A stretch of 64,000 bases of DNA from Leisingera daeponensis (GCF_019801465.1 NZ_JAHVJA010000015.1:1-64000); one strand, 5' to 3'. Positions 1 to 9,665 are shown, counted from the first letter of the stretch. The notes: a model not told the origin generated them from the letters alone. Made by a program: numbers and translations.

Positions 1-111
1 ACTGCGGGAATGGAAGTTGATGCTTCCATACGCACGGATGTCCGGTCCGTGCTGGACTATATCGTGTCGCCCATTGCTGACCCGATCCAGCGCGCGTTCC
101 ATGAGCGCTGA
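1..111 (+). CDS. HlyD-family type I secretion adaptor, C-terminal end only
   Basis: The frame starting at base 1 is open for 36 codons and ends with TGA at 109-111. It reads GMEVDASIRTDVRSVLDYIV and then SPIADPIQRAFHER. This resembles the conserved C-terminal tail of HlyD/type I secretion membrane-fusion proteins (pattern GM-x-V..I-x-T-x-x-R-x-x-L-x-Y-x-x-SP-x-x-D), which bridge an inner-membrane ABC exporter and TolC. The gene begins left of the window, so its N-terminus, partner exporter and substrate cannot be seen. The call rests on a short tail. It is followed by decayed DNA, which suggests it is the last gene before a degenerate region. Confidence 0.6.
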   Translation, partial: TAGMEVDASIRTDVRSVLDYIVSPIADPIQRAFHER

Positions 112-1169
112 AGGTTGGCAACGTTTCTGGGGAAGAGGTGGCGGTGTCGCACAAATCCACCAGAAGGATGAGTTTGCCCTTTTCCGCCTGAAAGCAGGCG
201 ACAGCTTCGAGCATTGCGTCACCAATGTCTGTGATTTGGTACATTGTGGGTATGCGGCACCGGATTTGGCCGGTCGGGCGGCCGGGGACTTGTGACTTGC
301 CCCTCTAGGAGAACCGCTGAAATTTACGGCAGCGCGCGTGAACGGTTTCTGCGTAAGCATTTCCTTCTGTCACACTGTTGGAGAATTTCGGCGGTGCAGC
401 GCTTTGGCACGCTGCATGGAAACGCTCCAAAAATTCAGCACTTCCGGTGTGGGCGGCAAAGAACCGGTCACAGGCAGAGCTTGATTCTTCGACTGTCTCG
501 GTCGCTGTGCCGACGTTTGCTTACCAGAAACCAACTTTTGTGCTGCAAGCGACGAAACCAGGCTCTGAGCCTATAGCACCGACTGCTGCAGCATCTACCA
601 ACTCTACCAACGTGCGCCTCTAAGTAGCTGCACCGTGCGATGCGCGGTACCGCTTGTCCTGATTGCACATGGCCAGAGCCGCTACGAGAACCAATTCCCC
701 CAGAGCAGACCCGCCTCATGTTCGGATGTTCCACACCAAAAAGAGCTGCGAGTAGGTCCGCGTCTCGGTTGTCTGATCTGGCTGCAGCGAAAGGGCGGTT
801 TACGCTCCGCCGATTTCCGCCGACCCGAATGACCGCAAGCAGGAAATTTGCCGCGCAGCCGGAAGTCTTGCGCTGCGGGAGCGCAGGGATTTCTGCGCAA
901 GCAATCGCTGCAAGAGCAAAACGCGGGTTTGCCCGGCGCTGTGTGCAATCACCGGCTCCAAAACCTCGCAGTCGCAGCGAACGGAAGAAACGGCGGGCTG
1001 CGCTGCAGCAGAAAACCTCAGCTGGCTGCCTCAAACGGTCGAGTTTGCAACGGGCGCTTTCTGCGCATAGCTGCCGCTCGGTAGTCCAAAAGCAGCGCCC
1101 GCAGCGATCATCCGCTTTGAGTGGGGTCGTTGGGGCCTTCGGAGAACCGGATGGGCTTTCCCCCGCGTG
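112..1169. other. non-coding or decayed region, no supportable gene
   Basis: About 1 kb in which short open frames occur on both strands but none has a recognisable domain, a convincing ribosome-binding site or a family-like composition. The longest (minus strand, 1034 to 468) is rich in Arg, Cys and Ser with no motif, as expected of out-of-frame high-GC DNA. The stretch lies between a secretion-gene tail and a recombinase relic and is best read as degenerate sequence. I see no tRNA, CRISPR or insertion-sequence end in it. Confidence 0.5.
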
Positions 1170-1481
1170 TTATACGGCTTGGATGAAACAGGGTCCAAAT
1201 CCTGCTCCCGCAACCAACGTTTCCGACCAAGCCTCCGCAAACAGCGGGGGCTTCGTCGCTTCAGGGCTCGCCAAAGCCATGATCCCGGCTAATTCCCCAA
1301 TAAGCTCAAGCTGGTGGCCGCCGGGCGCCTCAGCATCCGGAACAACCCGCACCTGCGAAATCAGTGCCCGCAGCGCTGCTGTAGCTTTCCGCTTCACCTC
1401 CGGCGCGTTCAGAGAAAGGGCGAGATCCTCGACCATCTCGCGGTAGTGCGGCGAAAGGCCGGGGTGCAGCCGCAGGGCAGG
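1170..1481 (-). pseudogene. serine recombinase C-terminal relic
   Basis: On the minus strand an open stretch from 1481 to a TAA at 1170-1172 reads LHPGLSPHYREMVEDLALSL, then an arm with ALRALISQVRVVPDAEAPGG and HQLELIGELAGIMALAS. This matches the C-terminal part of large serine recombinases common in Rhodobacteraceae and Rhizobiales mobile elements (L-x-P-x-x-x-x-x-YR-x-x-V-x-x-L ... LR-x-LI ... L-x-G-x-LA-x-I). The catalytic serine domain and zinc ribbon are absent, and an in-frame stop lies at 1482-1484. Its last residues (VAGAGF) read antisense through a tRNA 3' end at 1192-1216. Expression is unlikely. Confidence 0.65.
1192..1216 (+). repeat. degenerate tRNA-fMet 3' end (probable attachment-site scar)
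   Basis: The 3' part reads AATCCTGCTCCCGCAACCA, preceded by a slightly damaged T-arm (GGGTCC in place of GGTTC). This is the T-arm, acceptor stem and CCA of an alphaproteobacterial initiator tRNA. The 5' half of a tRNA (acceptor strand, D-arm, anticodon loop) is not present upstream, so it is not a functional gene. A tRNA 3' fragment lying inside the end of a serine recombinase relic is what a duplicated attachment site of an element integrated at that tRNA looks like. Confidence 0.55.
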
Positions 1482-1791
1482 TCACTGGCGGTCTGGCTGC
1501 GGTGCCATAACACCCGCAGCTTGCTGGCGTTGTCGCCATTTCTGTTGCTTTGTGGACGCCAAAATTCCTACGGATGCATTTGCTACTGATGGGGCTGGGA
1601 GCTCATTCAAGGCGCCCGGCAGAGGAACCCGCTGCAACCTTAAAACGGTCGTGGAGACGGTCGGCCAATCCCTGTAATTGCCCGGGTTCTTCCATTGGAT
1701 GCCCTTCGGATAGCGTTATTTTTTGAGTGTAGCAGCAAAGGAGGAATACTGACACAACAATGGACGTGTGTTTTACTGAATTGGACATAAC
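1482..1791. other. intergenic stretch, nothing recognised
   Basis: About 310 bases between the recombinase relic and the first intact gene. No coding motif or strong hairpin was found. It must contain the promoter of the GlxA-type regulator that follows, but I cannot point to a convincing -35/-10 pair. Confidence 0.4.
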
Positions 1792-2808
1792 ATGACCGAT
1801 TTTCACCGCCCGCTTCTGTTCCGGATCATTGTCACCCCAAACTTCAACATGTCCGCAACTATGGGGTTCGCGGATCCGTTCAGGGCTGTGAATTACCTTG
1901 AAGGGGTCACCCGCTTCCGTTGGGAATTTGTGTCCGAAAACGGCGGCGAGTGCCTGTCATCAAACGGTTTCAGCATCCTGACCCGGCCGCTGAAGGACGC
2001 CGCCGCGGAAGACGCGGATTTTCTGATCGTGTCGTCCAGCTGGACGCCCGAGGCCTACAGTTCTGCCGCAATCCAATCGGCATTGCGGCATGCGGCCCGC
2101 CGCAACGCCACGATCGGGGCAATCGATACCGGCGCCTTTGTGGTGGCGCAGGCAGGCTTGCTGAAGGGGCGGCGCGCGACGGTGCATTACGAGCATATGG
2201 ACGCGTTTCAGGAGCTCTACCCGGATACGGAGCTGAGCGAGAATCTTTATGTCTTCGACGGGAACCGGATCAGCTGCTGCGGCGGCGTGGCAGCGGTCGA
2301 TTTTGCGCTCCACATCATCCAGGGCACACATGGCAGCGCCATGGCAAATGCCGCCGCGCGCTACATATTCTTTCCGGCTTTGCGTGAACGGGGGACATCG
2401 CAGAACCCCCAGGAGTCCGAACCCTTGGGGATAACCGTTCCGGCCCCGGTCCGCAGGGCCATCAAGGCAATGGAAGACAACCTGGAGGACCCGCTGCCGA
2501 TTTCGGAGGTCTGCACGCATGCGGAGGTTTCCCACCGCCAGCTGGACCGCCTGTTCGCCCGCTACCTCAACAAGACTCCTGCGCTTTACTACCGCGACAT
2601 CCGTCTGGACCGGGCCCGCGGCCTGGTGACACAGACATCCCTGTCGATGGCGGAAATCGCCTTTGCGTCCGGGTTTTCCAGCCAGGTGCATTTCAGCCGC
2701 GCCTACAAGGCCCGGTTCGGCCTGCCCCCTATCAAGGACAGAATCGAAGGGCGCATCCCGTTCGAGTTCCGTGCCTGGCCGATGCACCGGAAAACAGACA
2801 GCGGCTGA
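1792..2808 (+). CDS. GlxA-family (AraC-type with DJ-1/PfpI domain) transcriptional regulator
   Basis: 338 residues. The N-terminal half (about 1-200) has the PfpI/DJ-1-like fold typical of GlxA regulators, with the marker IGAIDTGAFVVAQAGLL. The C-terminal half carries two AraC helix-turn-helices (PISEVCTHAEVSHRQLDRLF and MAEIAFASGFSSQVHFSRAY). The family includes GbdR and CdhR, which sense glycine betaine/dimethylglycine and carnitine in Pseudomonas. It lies 127 bases upstream of a CntA-like oxygenase on the same strand and is the obvious candidate activator of the catabolic operon to 10600. ATG 1792 is used, though the ribosome-binding site is weak. The ligand is inferred to be a quaternary ammonium compound and is not shown by the sequence. 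Confidence 0.88.
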   Translation: MTDFHRPLLFRIIVTPNFNMSATMGFADPFRAVNYLEGVTRFRWEFVSENGGECLSSNGFSILTRPLKDAAAEDADFLIVSSSWTPEAYSSAAIQSALRHAARRNATIGAIDTGAFVVAQAGLLKGRRATVHYEHMDAFQELYPDTELSENLYVFDGNRISCCGGVAAVDFALHIIQGTHGSAMANAAARYIFFPALRERGTSQNPQESEPLGITVPAPVRRAIKAMEDNLEDPLPISEVCTHAEVSHRQLDRLFARYLNKTPALYYRDIRLDRARGLVTQTSLSMAEIAFASGFSSQVHFSRAYKARFGLPPIKDRIEGRIPFEFRAWPMHRKTDSG

Positions 2809-2935
2809 GGAAATGGTCCAGTCAGGTTAAACGGGCGGCCAGCTGTGTCAGGTATTTGGGCAGAACTGGCGCGATCCTTGCGTGAGGCCGGCGGGGCATC
2901 TGCCGGCCGCAGCATCTACCCATGTGAGGTTCGCC

Positions 2936-4081
2936 ATGACGGAACTGCCCTCGGCAAAACAGTTTCAGCAAATCGCCCAAGGCTATGACAAAAGCAGCGC
3001 CGCGCGCTCGCTGTCGCTGCACAAGGACGCCTATGTGGCCCCGGCCTGGCACAATGTCGATCTGCAGGCGGTCATCGCGAAAACCTGGCAGTGGGTCTGC
3101 CATGTGGAAAAGCTGCGAGAGCCGGGATCCTATGTGACCATCGATATCGCGGGCCATCCCGTCGCCATCGTGCGCGACCGCGACGGCGGCAGGCTGCGGG
3201 CCTTCTACAACGTGTGCAAGCACCGCGCGCATGAACTGCTGAGCGGCGAGGGCACCACCACCCGCATCATGTGCCCCTATCATGCCTGGGTCTACAAGCT
3301 GGACGGCAGGCTGGTGCGCGCGCCGCATACCGAGACGCTGGAGAATTTCCGCACCGGGGACATCTGCCTGGACCAGGTGCAGGTCGAGGAGTTCTGCGGC
3401 TTCATCTATGTGAACCTGGATCCCGAGGCGGCGCCGCTGAAGGAAACTACCGGCGATCTGGAGATGGAAATCAAGCACTGGGCGCCGGATATCGAGAGGC
3501 TGACCCACGCCCACCGGCTGACCTACGACATCAAGTCGAACTGGAAGAACGTGGTCGACAATTTCCTGGAGTGCTATCACTGCCCGACCGCGCACAAGGA
3601 TTTCTGCGAGCTGGTGGACATGGACACCTACAAGGTGACCACGCACGGGATCTATTCCAGCCACATGGCGGATGCAGGCAACAGCCCCAACAGCGCCTAT
3701 GACGTCTCCAACGCCACGGTGAAAACCCATGCGGTGTGGTGGCTGTGGCCGAACACCTGCATCATGCGCTACCCCGGCCGGTCGTCGATGATCATCCTCA
3801 ACATCATTCCGGCAGGACCGGACCGGACGCTGGAAACCTATGACTTCTTTCTGGAGGAGAAAACTCCCAACGAGGCCGAGAAAGAGGCGATCCGCTACCT
3901 GGACGAGGTCCTGCAGGTCGAGGACATCAACCTGGTGGAGAGCGTCCAGCGCGGCATGAACACCCCGGCTTTCACCCAAGGACGGATCGTGAATGACCCC
4001 GACGGCTCCGGGAAATCGGAACATGCGGTGCATCACTTCCACGGGCTGGTGCTGGACGCCTACGCCCGCGCCGCGGAATGA
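2936..4081 (+). CDS. Rieske oxygenase, carnitine-monooxygenase (CntA)-like large subunit
   Basis: 381 residues from ATG 2936, chosen because GAGGT precedes it and the upstream extension has no family match. A Rieske [2Fe-2S] centre is visible (CKHRAHELL ... CPYHAWVY, C-x-H and C-x2-H), followed by the mononuclear-iron motif NVVDNFLECYHCPTAH. The C-terminal ESVQRGM...GSGKSEHAVHHFH block is like CntA, which splits carnitine to trimethylamine and malic semialdehyde, and like related glycine-betaine/stachydrine demethylases. Two-component enzymes of this kind need a flavin/ferredoxin reductase, and none is encoded nearby. It is the first enzyme gene of the operon, and its substrate is probably a trimethylammonium compound. 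Confidence 0.87.
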   Translation: MTELPSAKQFQQIAQGYDKSSAARSLSLHKDAYVAPAWHNVDLQAVIAKTWQWVCHVEKLREPGSYVTIDIAGHPVAIVRDRDGGRLRAFYNVCKHRAHELLSGEGTTTRIMCPYHAWVYKLDGRLVRAPHTETLENFRTGDICLDQVQVEEFCGFIYVNLDPEAAPLKETTGDLEMEIKHWAPDIERLTHAHRLTYDIKSNWKNVVDNFLECYHCPTAHKDFCELVDMDTYKVTTHGIYSSHMADAGNSPNSAYDVSNATVKTHAVWWLWPNTCIMRYPGRSSMIILNIIPAGPDRTLETYDFFLEEKTPNEAEKEAIRYLDEVLQVEDINLVESVQRGMNTPAFTQGRIVNDPDGSGKSEHAVHHFHGLVLDAYARAAE

Positions 4082-4198
4082 GCGCCAGCCTCTGCCCGGT
4101 CACTGCCGGCCGCAAGCCGATGTCTTTTGAACCTCCGCCCCGGGGCGGCGGGTTCCATGCGCAAAGACAAAGACGCCGGCCTGTCAGGGAGGACAACA

Positions 4199-5734
4199 AT
4201 GCCGACACGCCCCAATATCGTGGTGATCATGGCGGACCAGCTCGCGCCGCAGTTCTGCGGTGCTTATGGCCATCCCATTGCCAAGACCCCGCACATCGAC
4301 GCGCTGGCGGCGCGCGGGATGCGGTTTGACGCCGCCTACTGCAACTCGCCGCTGTGCGCGCCCTCGCGGTTCGCCTTCATGTCAGGGCAGCTGATCAGCC
4401 GCATCGCCGCCTATGACAACGCGTCCGAATTCCGCGCCACGGTGCCGACCTTCGCCCATTACCTCAAGGCGCTGGGATACCGCACCTGCCTGTCGGGCAA
4501 GATGCACTTTGTCGGCCCCGACCAGAAACACGGGTTCGAGGACCGGGTGACCACCGACATCTACCCTTCGGATTTCGCCTGGACGCCGGATTGGGAGGCG
4601 CCGGACGAGCGCATCGGCAAATGGTACCACAACATGCAGACGGTAAAGGAAAGCGGTGTCGCGGTGGCCACCTTCCAGACCGACTACGACGACGAGGTTG
4701 GCTTTGCCGCCCGCCGTTGGCTGATCGACCGGGGCCGGGCCCGCGCCCACGGGGATGACGCGCCGTTCTGCATGGTCGCGAGCTTCATCCACCCGCATGA
4801 CCCCTATGTGGCGCAGCCGGAATGGTGGGATCTCTATTCCGACGATGAAATCGATATGCCGGGCTTCGTGCTGGCGGCAGATGAGCAGGACCCGTTTTCG
4901 CGCCGGGTGATGGACGGGATCGAGGCCAGTTCTGTGCCGCTGAGCGAGGAGGAAGTCCGCCGCGCCCGCCGCGCCTATCTGGCCAATGTCAGCTATTTCG
5001 ACAGCAAGGCCGGCCAGATGGTGAAGACGCTGGAGGATATCGGCGCGCTGGACAACACCATTGTCATCGTCACCGCAGACCACGGCGACATGCTGGGCGA
5101 GCGCGGGCTGTGGTACAAGATGAACTTCTTCGAGCATTCCGCCCGGGTGCCGCTGATCATGGCCGGGCCGGGGGTGGCGCAGGGCAGCGCGTCCAATGCC
5201 TGTTCGCTGGTCGACATGCTCCCCACGTTCCTGGACATAGCCGGCGGCGGCAGCTCGCTCCTGGGTGAACCTGTCGACGGGCGCAGCCTGATGCCGCTGG
5301 CGCGCGGCGGCACGGATGAAACCGATCTGGCAATCGGCGAATACTGCGCCGAAATGACCCCCTGGCCGGTGTTCATGATCCGCCGCGGGGCGCTGAAATA
5401 CATCCACTGCGACGTTGATCCGCCGCAGCTTTTCGATCTGGCAAGGGACCCGCAGGAGCGGGTGAACCTGGCGGCCGATCCCGCCTATGCCGATGCAGTT
5501 GCAGGGTTTGCCGCCGAGGCCGCCGCGCGCTGGGACAGCGCCGCGCTGCGCCGCGACGTGATGACCACCCAGAAATCCCGCCGCGCGCTGCATGCGGCGA
5601 TGGAGGCCGGGGCGGGGGAGCATTGGGACTACAACCCGCCATCGGACGCCAGCCAGCAGTATGTCCGCAACCACATGGATTGGACCGAGGCCGCAGGCCG
5701 TTACCGGTTCCCGCCTCTGAAGGAAGGCCAGTGA
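4199..5734 (+). CDS. betC: choline sulfatase
   Basis: 511 residues. ATG 4199 is used because AGGGAGGA precedes it; an in-frame ATG at 4127 lacks any such signal. The sulfatase signature C-x-P-S-R is present in SPLCAPSRFAFMSGQL (its Cys matures to formylglycine), as are the N-terminal metal site NIVVIMADQ and the later HGDMLGERGLWYKM. The C-terminus (WDYNPPSDASQQYVRNHMDW) is the choline-sulfatase-specific tail. BetC hydrolyses choline-O-sulfate to choline and sulfate in the cytoplasm. No betA or betB sits next to it. It shares the operon with a CntA-like oxygenase and a carnitine-dehydrogenase-like enzyme, so its real substrate may be another sulfated amine. Confidence 0.9.
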   Translation: MPTRPNIVVIMADQLAPQFCGAYGHPIAKTPHIDALAARGMRFDAAYCNSPLCAPSRFAFMSGQLISRIAAYDNASEFRATVPTFAHYLKALGYRTCLSGKMHFVGPDQKHGFEDRVTTDIYPSDFAWTPDWEAPDERIGKWYHNMQTVKESGVAVATFQTDYDDEVGFAARRWLIDRGRARAHGDDAPFCMVASFIHPHDPYVAQPEWWDLYSDDEIDMPGFVLAADEQDPFSRRVMDGIEASSVPLSEEEVRRARRAYLANVSYFDSKAGQMVKTLEDIGALDNTIVIVTADHGDMLGERGLWYKMNFFEHSARVPLIMAGPGVAQGSASNACSLVDMLPTFLDIAGGGSSLLGEPVDGRSLMPLARGGTDETDLAIGEYCAEMTPWPVFMIRRGALKYIHCDVDPPQLFDLARDPQERVNLAADPAYADAVAGFAAEAAARWDSAALRRDVMTTQKSRRALHAAMEAGAGEHWDYNPPSDASQQYVRNHMDWTEAAGRYRFPPLKEGQ

Positions 5735-5735
5735 T

Positions 5736-6530
5736 ATGAAACTTGAAGGCAAGACCGCTCTGGTCACCGGCGGGCGCGGCGGCATCGGCCGCGCCATCGC
5801 GGCACGCTTCCTGCGCGAAGGCGCCGCCGTCTATGCCGCCGATCTGACGCCCGGGGGCTCGCTCGCGGCGCATGACGATGACGGCAGCCGTTTCGTGCAG
5901 ATGAACGTCGCCGACGAGACTGCGGTTCAGGCGGCGATGGCGCGGGTGCAGGAGGAGCGCGGCAAGCTCGATATTCTGGTCAATGCGGCGGGGATCGAGA
6001 TCGAAAAGACCATCGAGGACACCACGCTGGAGGAATGGAACCGCAGTTTTGCGGTCAATTGCACCGGCACCTTCCTGACCTCGAAACACGCGCTGCCGCT
6101 GCTGCGGGCGGCGGCGGCCTCTGGCAGCCCGGCCAGCATCATCAACTTCGGCAGTTATGACGGGTTCATCGCCGATCCCGGCCTTGCCGCCTATTGCGCG
6201 ACCAAGGGTGCGGTGCATGCGCTGACCCGTGCGATGGCCTGCGACCACGGCCCCGAAGGCATCCGCGTGAACGCGGTCTGCCCCGGCTATATCGATACGC
6301 CGATGCTGCAGAGCTTTTTCACCGGCGAGGGCTCGGGCGGCGGCGGCAAGACCATTGATCAGCTGCAGCAGGCGGTGCGCGACGTGCATCCGATGCGCAC
6401 CTACGGCACGCCCGAGGACATCGCCAATCTGGTCAACTGGCTGGCTTCCGACGAGGCGCGCTATGCCAGCGGCCAGCTGTGGGTGCTGGACGGCGGCCTG
6501 TCGGCCCAGGTGCAGCAGATGAAGCTCTGA
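5736..6530 (+). CDS. SDR family oxidoreductase
   Basis: 264 residues. Classical short-chain dehydrogenase features are present: the cofactor loop TGGRGGIGRAIA near residue 11, NAAGIE, the active-site Y-x3-K in YCATKGAVHALTRAM and the PG motif VCPGYIDTPM. It starts one base after the betC stop, so it is translationally linked to it. Such enzymes oxidise secondary alcohols or reduce ketones with NAD(P). In this operon it may act on a hydroxylated intermediate from the Rieske or sulfatase step. The exact substrate cannot be told from sequence. Confidence 0.88.
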   Translation: MKLEGKTALVTGGRGGIGRAIAARFLREGAAVYAADLTPGGSLAAHDDDGSRFVQMNVADETAVQAAMARVQEERGKLDILVNAAGIEIEKTIEDTTLEEWNRSFAVNCTGTFLTSKHALPLLRAAAASGSPASIINFGSYDGFIADPGLAAYCATKGAVHALTRAMACDHGPEGIRVNAVCPGYIDTPMLQSFFTGEGSGGGGKTIDQLQQAVRDVHPMRTYGTPEDIANLVNWLASDEARYASGQLWVLDGGLSAQVQQMKL

Positions 6531-6540
6531 GGAGGCAGTC

Positions 6541-7506
6541 ATGGCCAAGCAGAAATCCGTCATCATCACCTGCGCCCCCACCGGCGGCATCCACACGCCG
6601 ACCATGTCGGAGCATCTGCCGGTCGCCCCGGACGAGATCGCCGCCGCCAGCATCGGCGCGGCAGAGGCCGGCGCCTCGATCATCCATCTGCACGCCCGCA
6701 ACCCGGAGGACGGCCGCCCCGATCCGCGTCCGGAGCTGTTCATGGAATTCCTGCCGCGCATCAAACAGGCCTCGGATGCGGTGATCAATGTCTCCACCGG
6801 CGGCGGGCTGGGGATGAGCCGGGAGGAACGGCTGCGCGCGGCGGTCAGGACCAGCCCGGAGATGGCTAGCATGAACATCGGCTCGATGAATTTCGGCATC
6901 TGCCCGATGAAGGACAAGTATTCCAACTGGAAACACGCCTGGGAGCCGGAGTTCCTGGAGATGACGCGGGACTTTATCTTCCGCAACACCTTTGCCGACA
7001 TCGAATACTGCCTCAAGGAACTGGGCCAGGGTCACGGCAAAAGGTTCGAGTTCGAGTGCTACGACCTCGGCCACCTCTACAACCTCGCCTGGATCCGGGA
7101 TCAGGGCTGGATCGAGGGGCCGGTCTTTGTGCAGATGGTGTTCGGCATCCTGGGCGGGGTCGGCGCCGATCTCGACAACCTGATGCACATGCACACCATC
7201 GCCAGCAAGCTGTTCGGCGACGATTACGAATGGTCGGTTCTGGCGGCCGGGCGCCACCAGATGCCCTTCACCACCCAAAGCGCGCTGCTGGGCGGCAATG
7301 TCCGCGTCGGGATGGAGGACAGCCTGTATATCGGGCCGGGCGAAAAGGCCGTGTCCAGCGCGCAGCAGGTCAGAAAGATCCGCAGCATCATCGAAAACCT
7401 CGGCCTGGCAGTCGCCACCCCGGCGGAGGCGCGCGCGCCTGGGGCTGAAGGGCGGCAATCAGGTCGCGTTCTGACAGGGAGGGAAACATGCAGACAAAAA
7501 TGCTGA
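6541..7506 (+). CDS. beta-keto acid cleavage enzyme (BKACE, DUF849), probably frameshifted at its end
   Basis: 321 residues as read. The BKACE family condenses a beta-keto acid with acetyl-CoA to give acetoacetate and a new acyl-CoA. The zinc ligands are visible in [14 protein letters not shown] (H-x-H) and the phosphate/CoA loop in INVSTGGG. A family member cleaves dehydrocarnitine in carnitine catabolism, which fits the carnitine-dehydrogenase-like gene downstream. After codon 298 the frame gives an unlikely tail that overlaps the next gene by 19 bases. Removing one C at about 7439-7440 restores [12 protein letters not shown] and a stop at 7474, followed by a clean ribosome-binding site for the next gene. 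This is a real frameshift or a sequencing error. Confidence 0.87.
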   Translation: MAKQKSVIITCAPTGGIHTPTMSEHLPVAPDEIAAASIGAAEAGASIIHLHARNPEDGRPDPRPELFMEFLPRIKQASDAVINVSTGGGLGMSREERLRAAVRTSPEMASMNIGSMNFGICPMKDKYSNWKHAWEPEFLEMTRDFIFRNTFADIEYCLKELGQGHGKRFEFECYDLGHLYNLAWIRDQGWIEGPVFVQMVFGILGGVGADLDNLMHMHTIASKLFGDDYEWSVLAAGRHQMPFTTQSALLGGNVRVGMEDSLYIGPGEKAVSSAQQVRKIRSIIENLGLAVATPAEARAPGAEGRQSGRVLTGRETCRQKC

Positions 7507-8909
7507 TCGACGGCGAGATGGTGGAAGGCGAAGGCCAGCCTATTGCGGTTGTCGATCCCGCAACCGGAGAGGAGATCTGCGCCATCCGCCCGGCTTCGGC
7601 AGAGCAGGCCGGGGCGGCGGCCGCGGCCGCGCATGAAGCGTTCCAGACCTTTGGCCGCACCAGCCCCGCCGCGCGGGCCGAACTTCTGGGAAACATCGCC
7701 GATGTGCTGGCGCAGAACATCACCGAACTGGCGGAGCTGGAGAGCCTGGATGCGGGCAAGCCCTGGCCCTCGGCACTGGAGGACGAAACCCCGCTGACCT
7801 TGGACACATTCCGCTTTTTCGCGGGGGCCGCGCGCACCATGTCCGGGGTGGCGGCAGGCGAATATGCCGAGGGCCACACCAGCATGATCCGAAAGGACCC
7901 TATCGGCCCGGTGGCAGCGATTGCGCCCTGGAACTACCCGCTGATGATGGCGGCGTGGAAACTGGCGGCCCCGCTGGCGGCGGGCTGCCCGGTGACGCTG
8001 AAACCCTCGCAGCTGACGCCGCTGTCGACCCTGCGCGCGGCGGAGCTGATTGCGGAAGTGGTGCCGAAGGGCGTGGTCAACGTGCTGCATGGCACCGGCC
8101 GCGGGATCGGCAGCCTGATGATCAACGACCCGCGCACCGAGGCGATCTCGATCACCGGGTCGAATGCCACGGGGGCCGAGGCAATGAAGGCCGCCGCCCG
8201 CCAGATCCGCCATGTGCATCTGGAACTGGGCGGCAAGGCGCCGGTGATCGTGTTCGAGGATGCCGACATCGAGGCGGTGGCGGAGACCGTGCGCTACGGG
8301 TCGTTCTTCAACGCCGGGCAGGACTGCGCCCAGCCCTGCCGGATCATGGTTGCGGACAAGATTTTCGACAAGGTTGTAGCGGCCATTGCCGAGCAGGTGA
8401 GCCGGATCAGGACCGGCGCGCCCAAGGATGAAGGCACCGAGATGGGGCCTGTCATCTCAGCCGGGCAGCGCGACACGGTGGCGGGGTTTGTCGACCGCGC
8501 CCGCGCGTCTTGCGAGGTGGTCGCCGGCGGCGCCGCGATCGACGGGCCGGGGTTTTTCTATGCGCCCACGGTGCTGGCCAATGTGGACCATAGCGCCGAG
8601 GCCGCCACGACGGAAATTTTCGGTCCCGTGGTCACCATCTCGCGCTTCAGCGGCGAGGAAGAGGCGCTGCAGGTGGCCAATGGCGGGCGGTTCGGCCTTG
8701 CCTCTTCGGTCTGGACGCGGGACACAGGGCGGGCGATGCGGATGTCCGCGCAGCTGCGCTACGGATTCACCTGGGTCAACACCCACGGCGTTGCGACGCC
8801 GGAAATGCCCTGGGCGGCGATGAAATCCTCCGGCACCGGCTGCGACATGAGCGTCTATGCGCTGGATGCCTATACCGCCGTCCGCCACGTCATGATTGCA
8901 CACGGATAG
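7488..8909 (+). CDS. aldehyde dehydrogenase, betaine-aldehyde/aminobutyraldehyde type
   Basis: 473 residues, about family length. NAD-dependent aldehyde dehydrogenase motifs occur in order: [21 protein letters not shown] (oxyanion Asn and substrate channel), the cofactor loop SITGSNATG, the catalytic base region LELGGKAP and the catalytic cysteine in [12 protein letters not shown]. The overall pattern is closest to enzymes acting on betaine aldehyde and other amino-aldehydes. AGGGAGGG lies just before ATG 7488. In the operon it could oxidise the semialdehyde released by the CntA-like oxygenase or an aldehyde from choline. Confidence 0.9.
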   Translation: MQTKMLIDGEMVEGEGQPIAVVDPATGEEICAIRPASAEQAGAAAAAAHEAFQTFGRTSPAARAELLGNIADVLAQNITELAELESLDAGKPWPSALEDETPLTLDTFRFFAGAARTMSGVAAGEYAEGHTSMIRKDPIGPVAAIAPWNYPLMMAAWKLAAPLAAGCPVTLKPSQLTPLSTLRAAELIAEVVPKGVVNVLHGTGRGIGSLMINDPRTEAISITGSNATGAEAMKAAARQIRHVHLELGGKAPVIVFEDADIEAVAETVRYGSFFNAGQDCAQPCRIMVADKIFDKVVAAIAEQVSRIRTGAPKDEGTEMGPVISAGQRDTVAGFVDRARASCEVVAGGAAIDGPGFFYAPTVLANVDHSAEAATTEIFGPVVTISRFSGEEEALQVANGGRFGLASSVWTRDTGRAMRMSAQLRYGFTWVNTHGVATPEMPWAAMKSSGTGCDMSVYALDAYTAVRHVMIAHG

Positions 8910-8915
8910 GGAACC

Positions 8916-9665
8916 ATGAGCCAGCATACAGTTATCATCACCGGCGGCAGCCGCGGCATCGGCCGCGCGATTGTCGACCGCTTTCTGGCCGATGGGGCCA
9001 GTGTCGTCACCTGCGGCCGCGGGGCGCGTCCCGAGGATCTGCCGGACGCGGTGGTCTGGGAAACCGCCGATGTCTCCAGCCCGCAGGATGCGGCCCGGCT
9101 GCTGTCGGCGGCAAAACACGCGTTCGGCCCGGTCACGCATCTGGTCAACAATGCGGGCGTGCAGGTGGAAAAGACCGTCGCAGGCAGCAGCGACGACGAT
9201 TGGGACCTGGTGATGAACGTCAATTGCCGCGGTGTGTTCAACATGTGCCGCGCCGTGCTGCCGGACATGTGCGGGCACGGCGGCAACATCATCAACATCG
9301 GCTCGATTTCGGGCATGGCCGCGGATCCCTCGATGGCGCTCTACAATGCTTCCAAGGCCTGGGTGCACGGGCTGACCCGTTCGATCGCCGTTGACCACGG
9401 CCCCAAAGTGCGCTGCAACGCGATCCGCCCCGGCTGGATCATGACAGCGATGGCCGACGAGGCGTTTGCCCTGGCAGATGACCCGGACAAGGCGATGGCG
9501 GACGCGCTGGCCCGCCATCCGGTGGGCCGCTTCGGCCAGCCGGAGGATATCGCCAACATGGCGGCCTGGCTGGCCTCCGATCAATCTGCCTATGTGTCGG
9601 GCGAATGTTTCACCGTGGACGGCGGCATGACGGCAGCCTCCCCGCTCAATCCGGGATTGTTCTGA
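8916..9665 (+). CDS. SDR family oxidoreductase
   Basis: 249 residues. Short-chain dehydrogenase with TGGSRGIGRAIV (cofactor loop), NNAGVQVEKTV, the catalytic Y-x3-K in LYNASKAWVHGLTRS and AIRPGWIMTAM. It is clearly related to the other SDR of the operon but shorter and divergent, so it probably handles a different hydroxyl intermediate or the opposite enantiomer. Its stop overlaps the start of the next gene (TGATG, 9663-9667), which implies coupled translation. Confidence 0.88.
   Translation: MSQHTVIITGGSRGIGRAIVDRFLADGASVVTCGRGARPEDLPDAVVWETADVSSPQDAARLLSAAKHAFGPVTHLVNNAGVQVEKTVAGSSDDDWDLVMNVNCRGVFNMCRAVLPDMCGHGGNIINIGSISGMAADPSMALYNASKAWVHGLTRSIAVDHGPKVRCNAIRPGWIMTAMADEAFALADDPDKAMADALARHPVGRFGQPEDIANMAAWLASDQSAYVSGECFTVDGGMTAASPLNPGLF

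Noticed and set aside
1-245. Minus-strand open frame from ATG 245 that runs off the left edge
   Set aside because: It overlaps the recognisable HlyD-type C-terminus on the plus strand, has no family motif and no convincing ribosome-binding site.
468-1034. 188-residue minus-strand open frame
   Set aside because: Arg/Ser/Cys-rich composition with no domain, inside a decayed region; most likely a chance frame in high-GC DNA.
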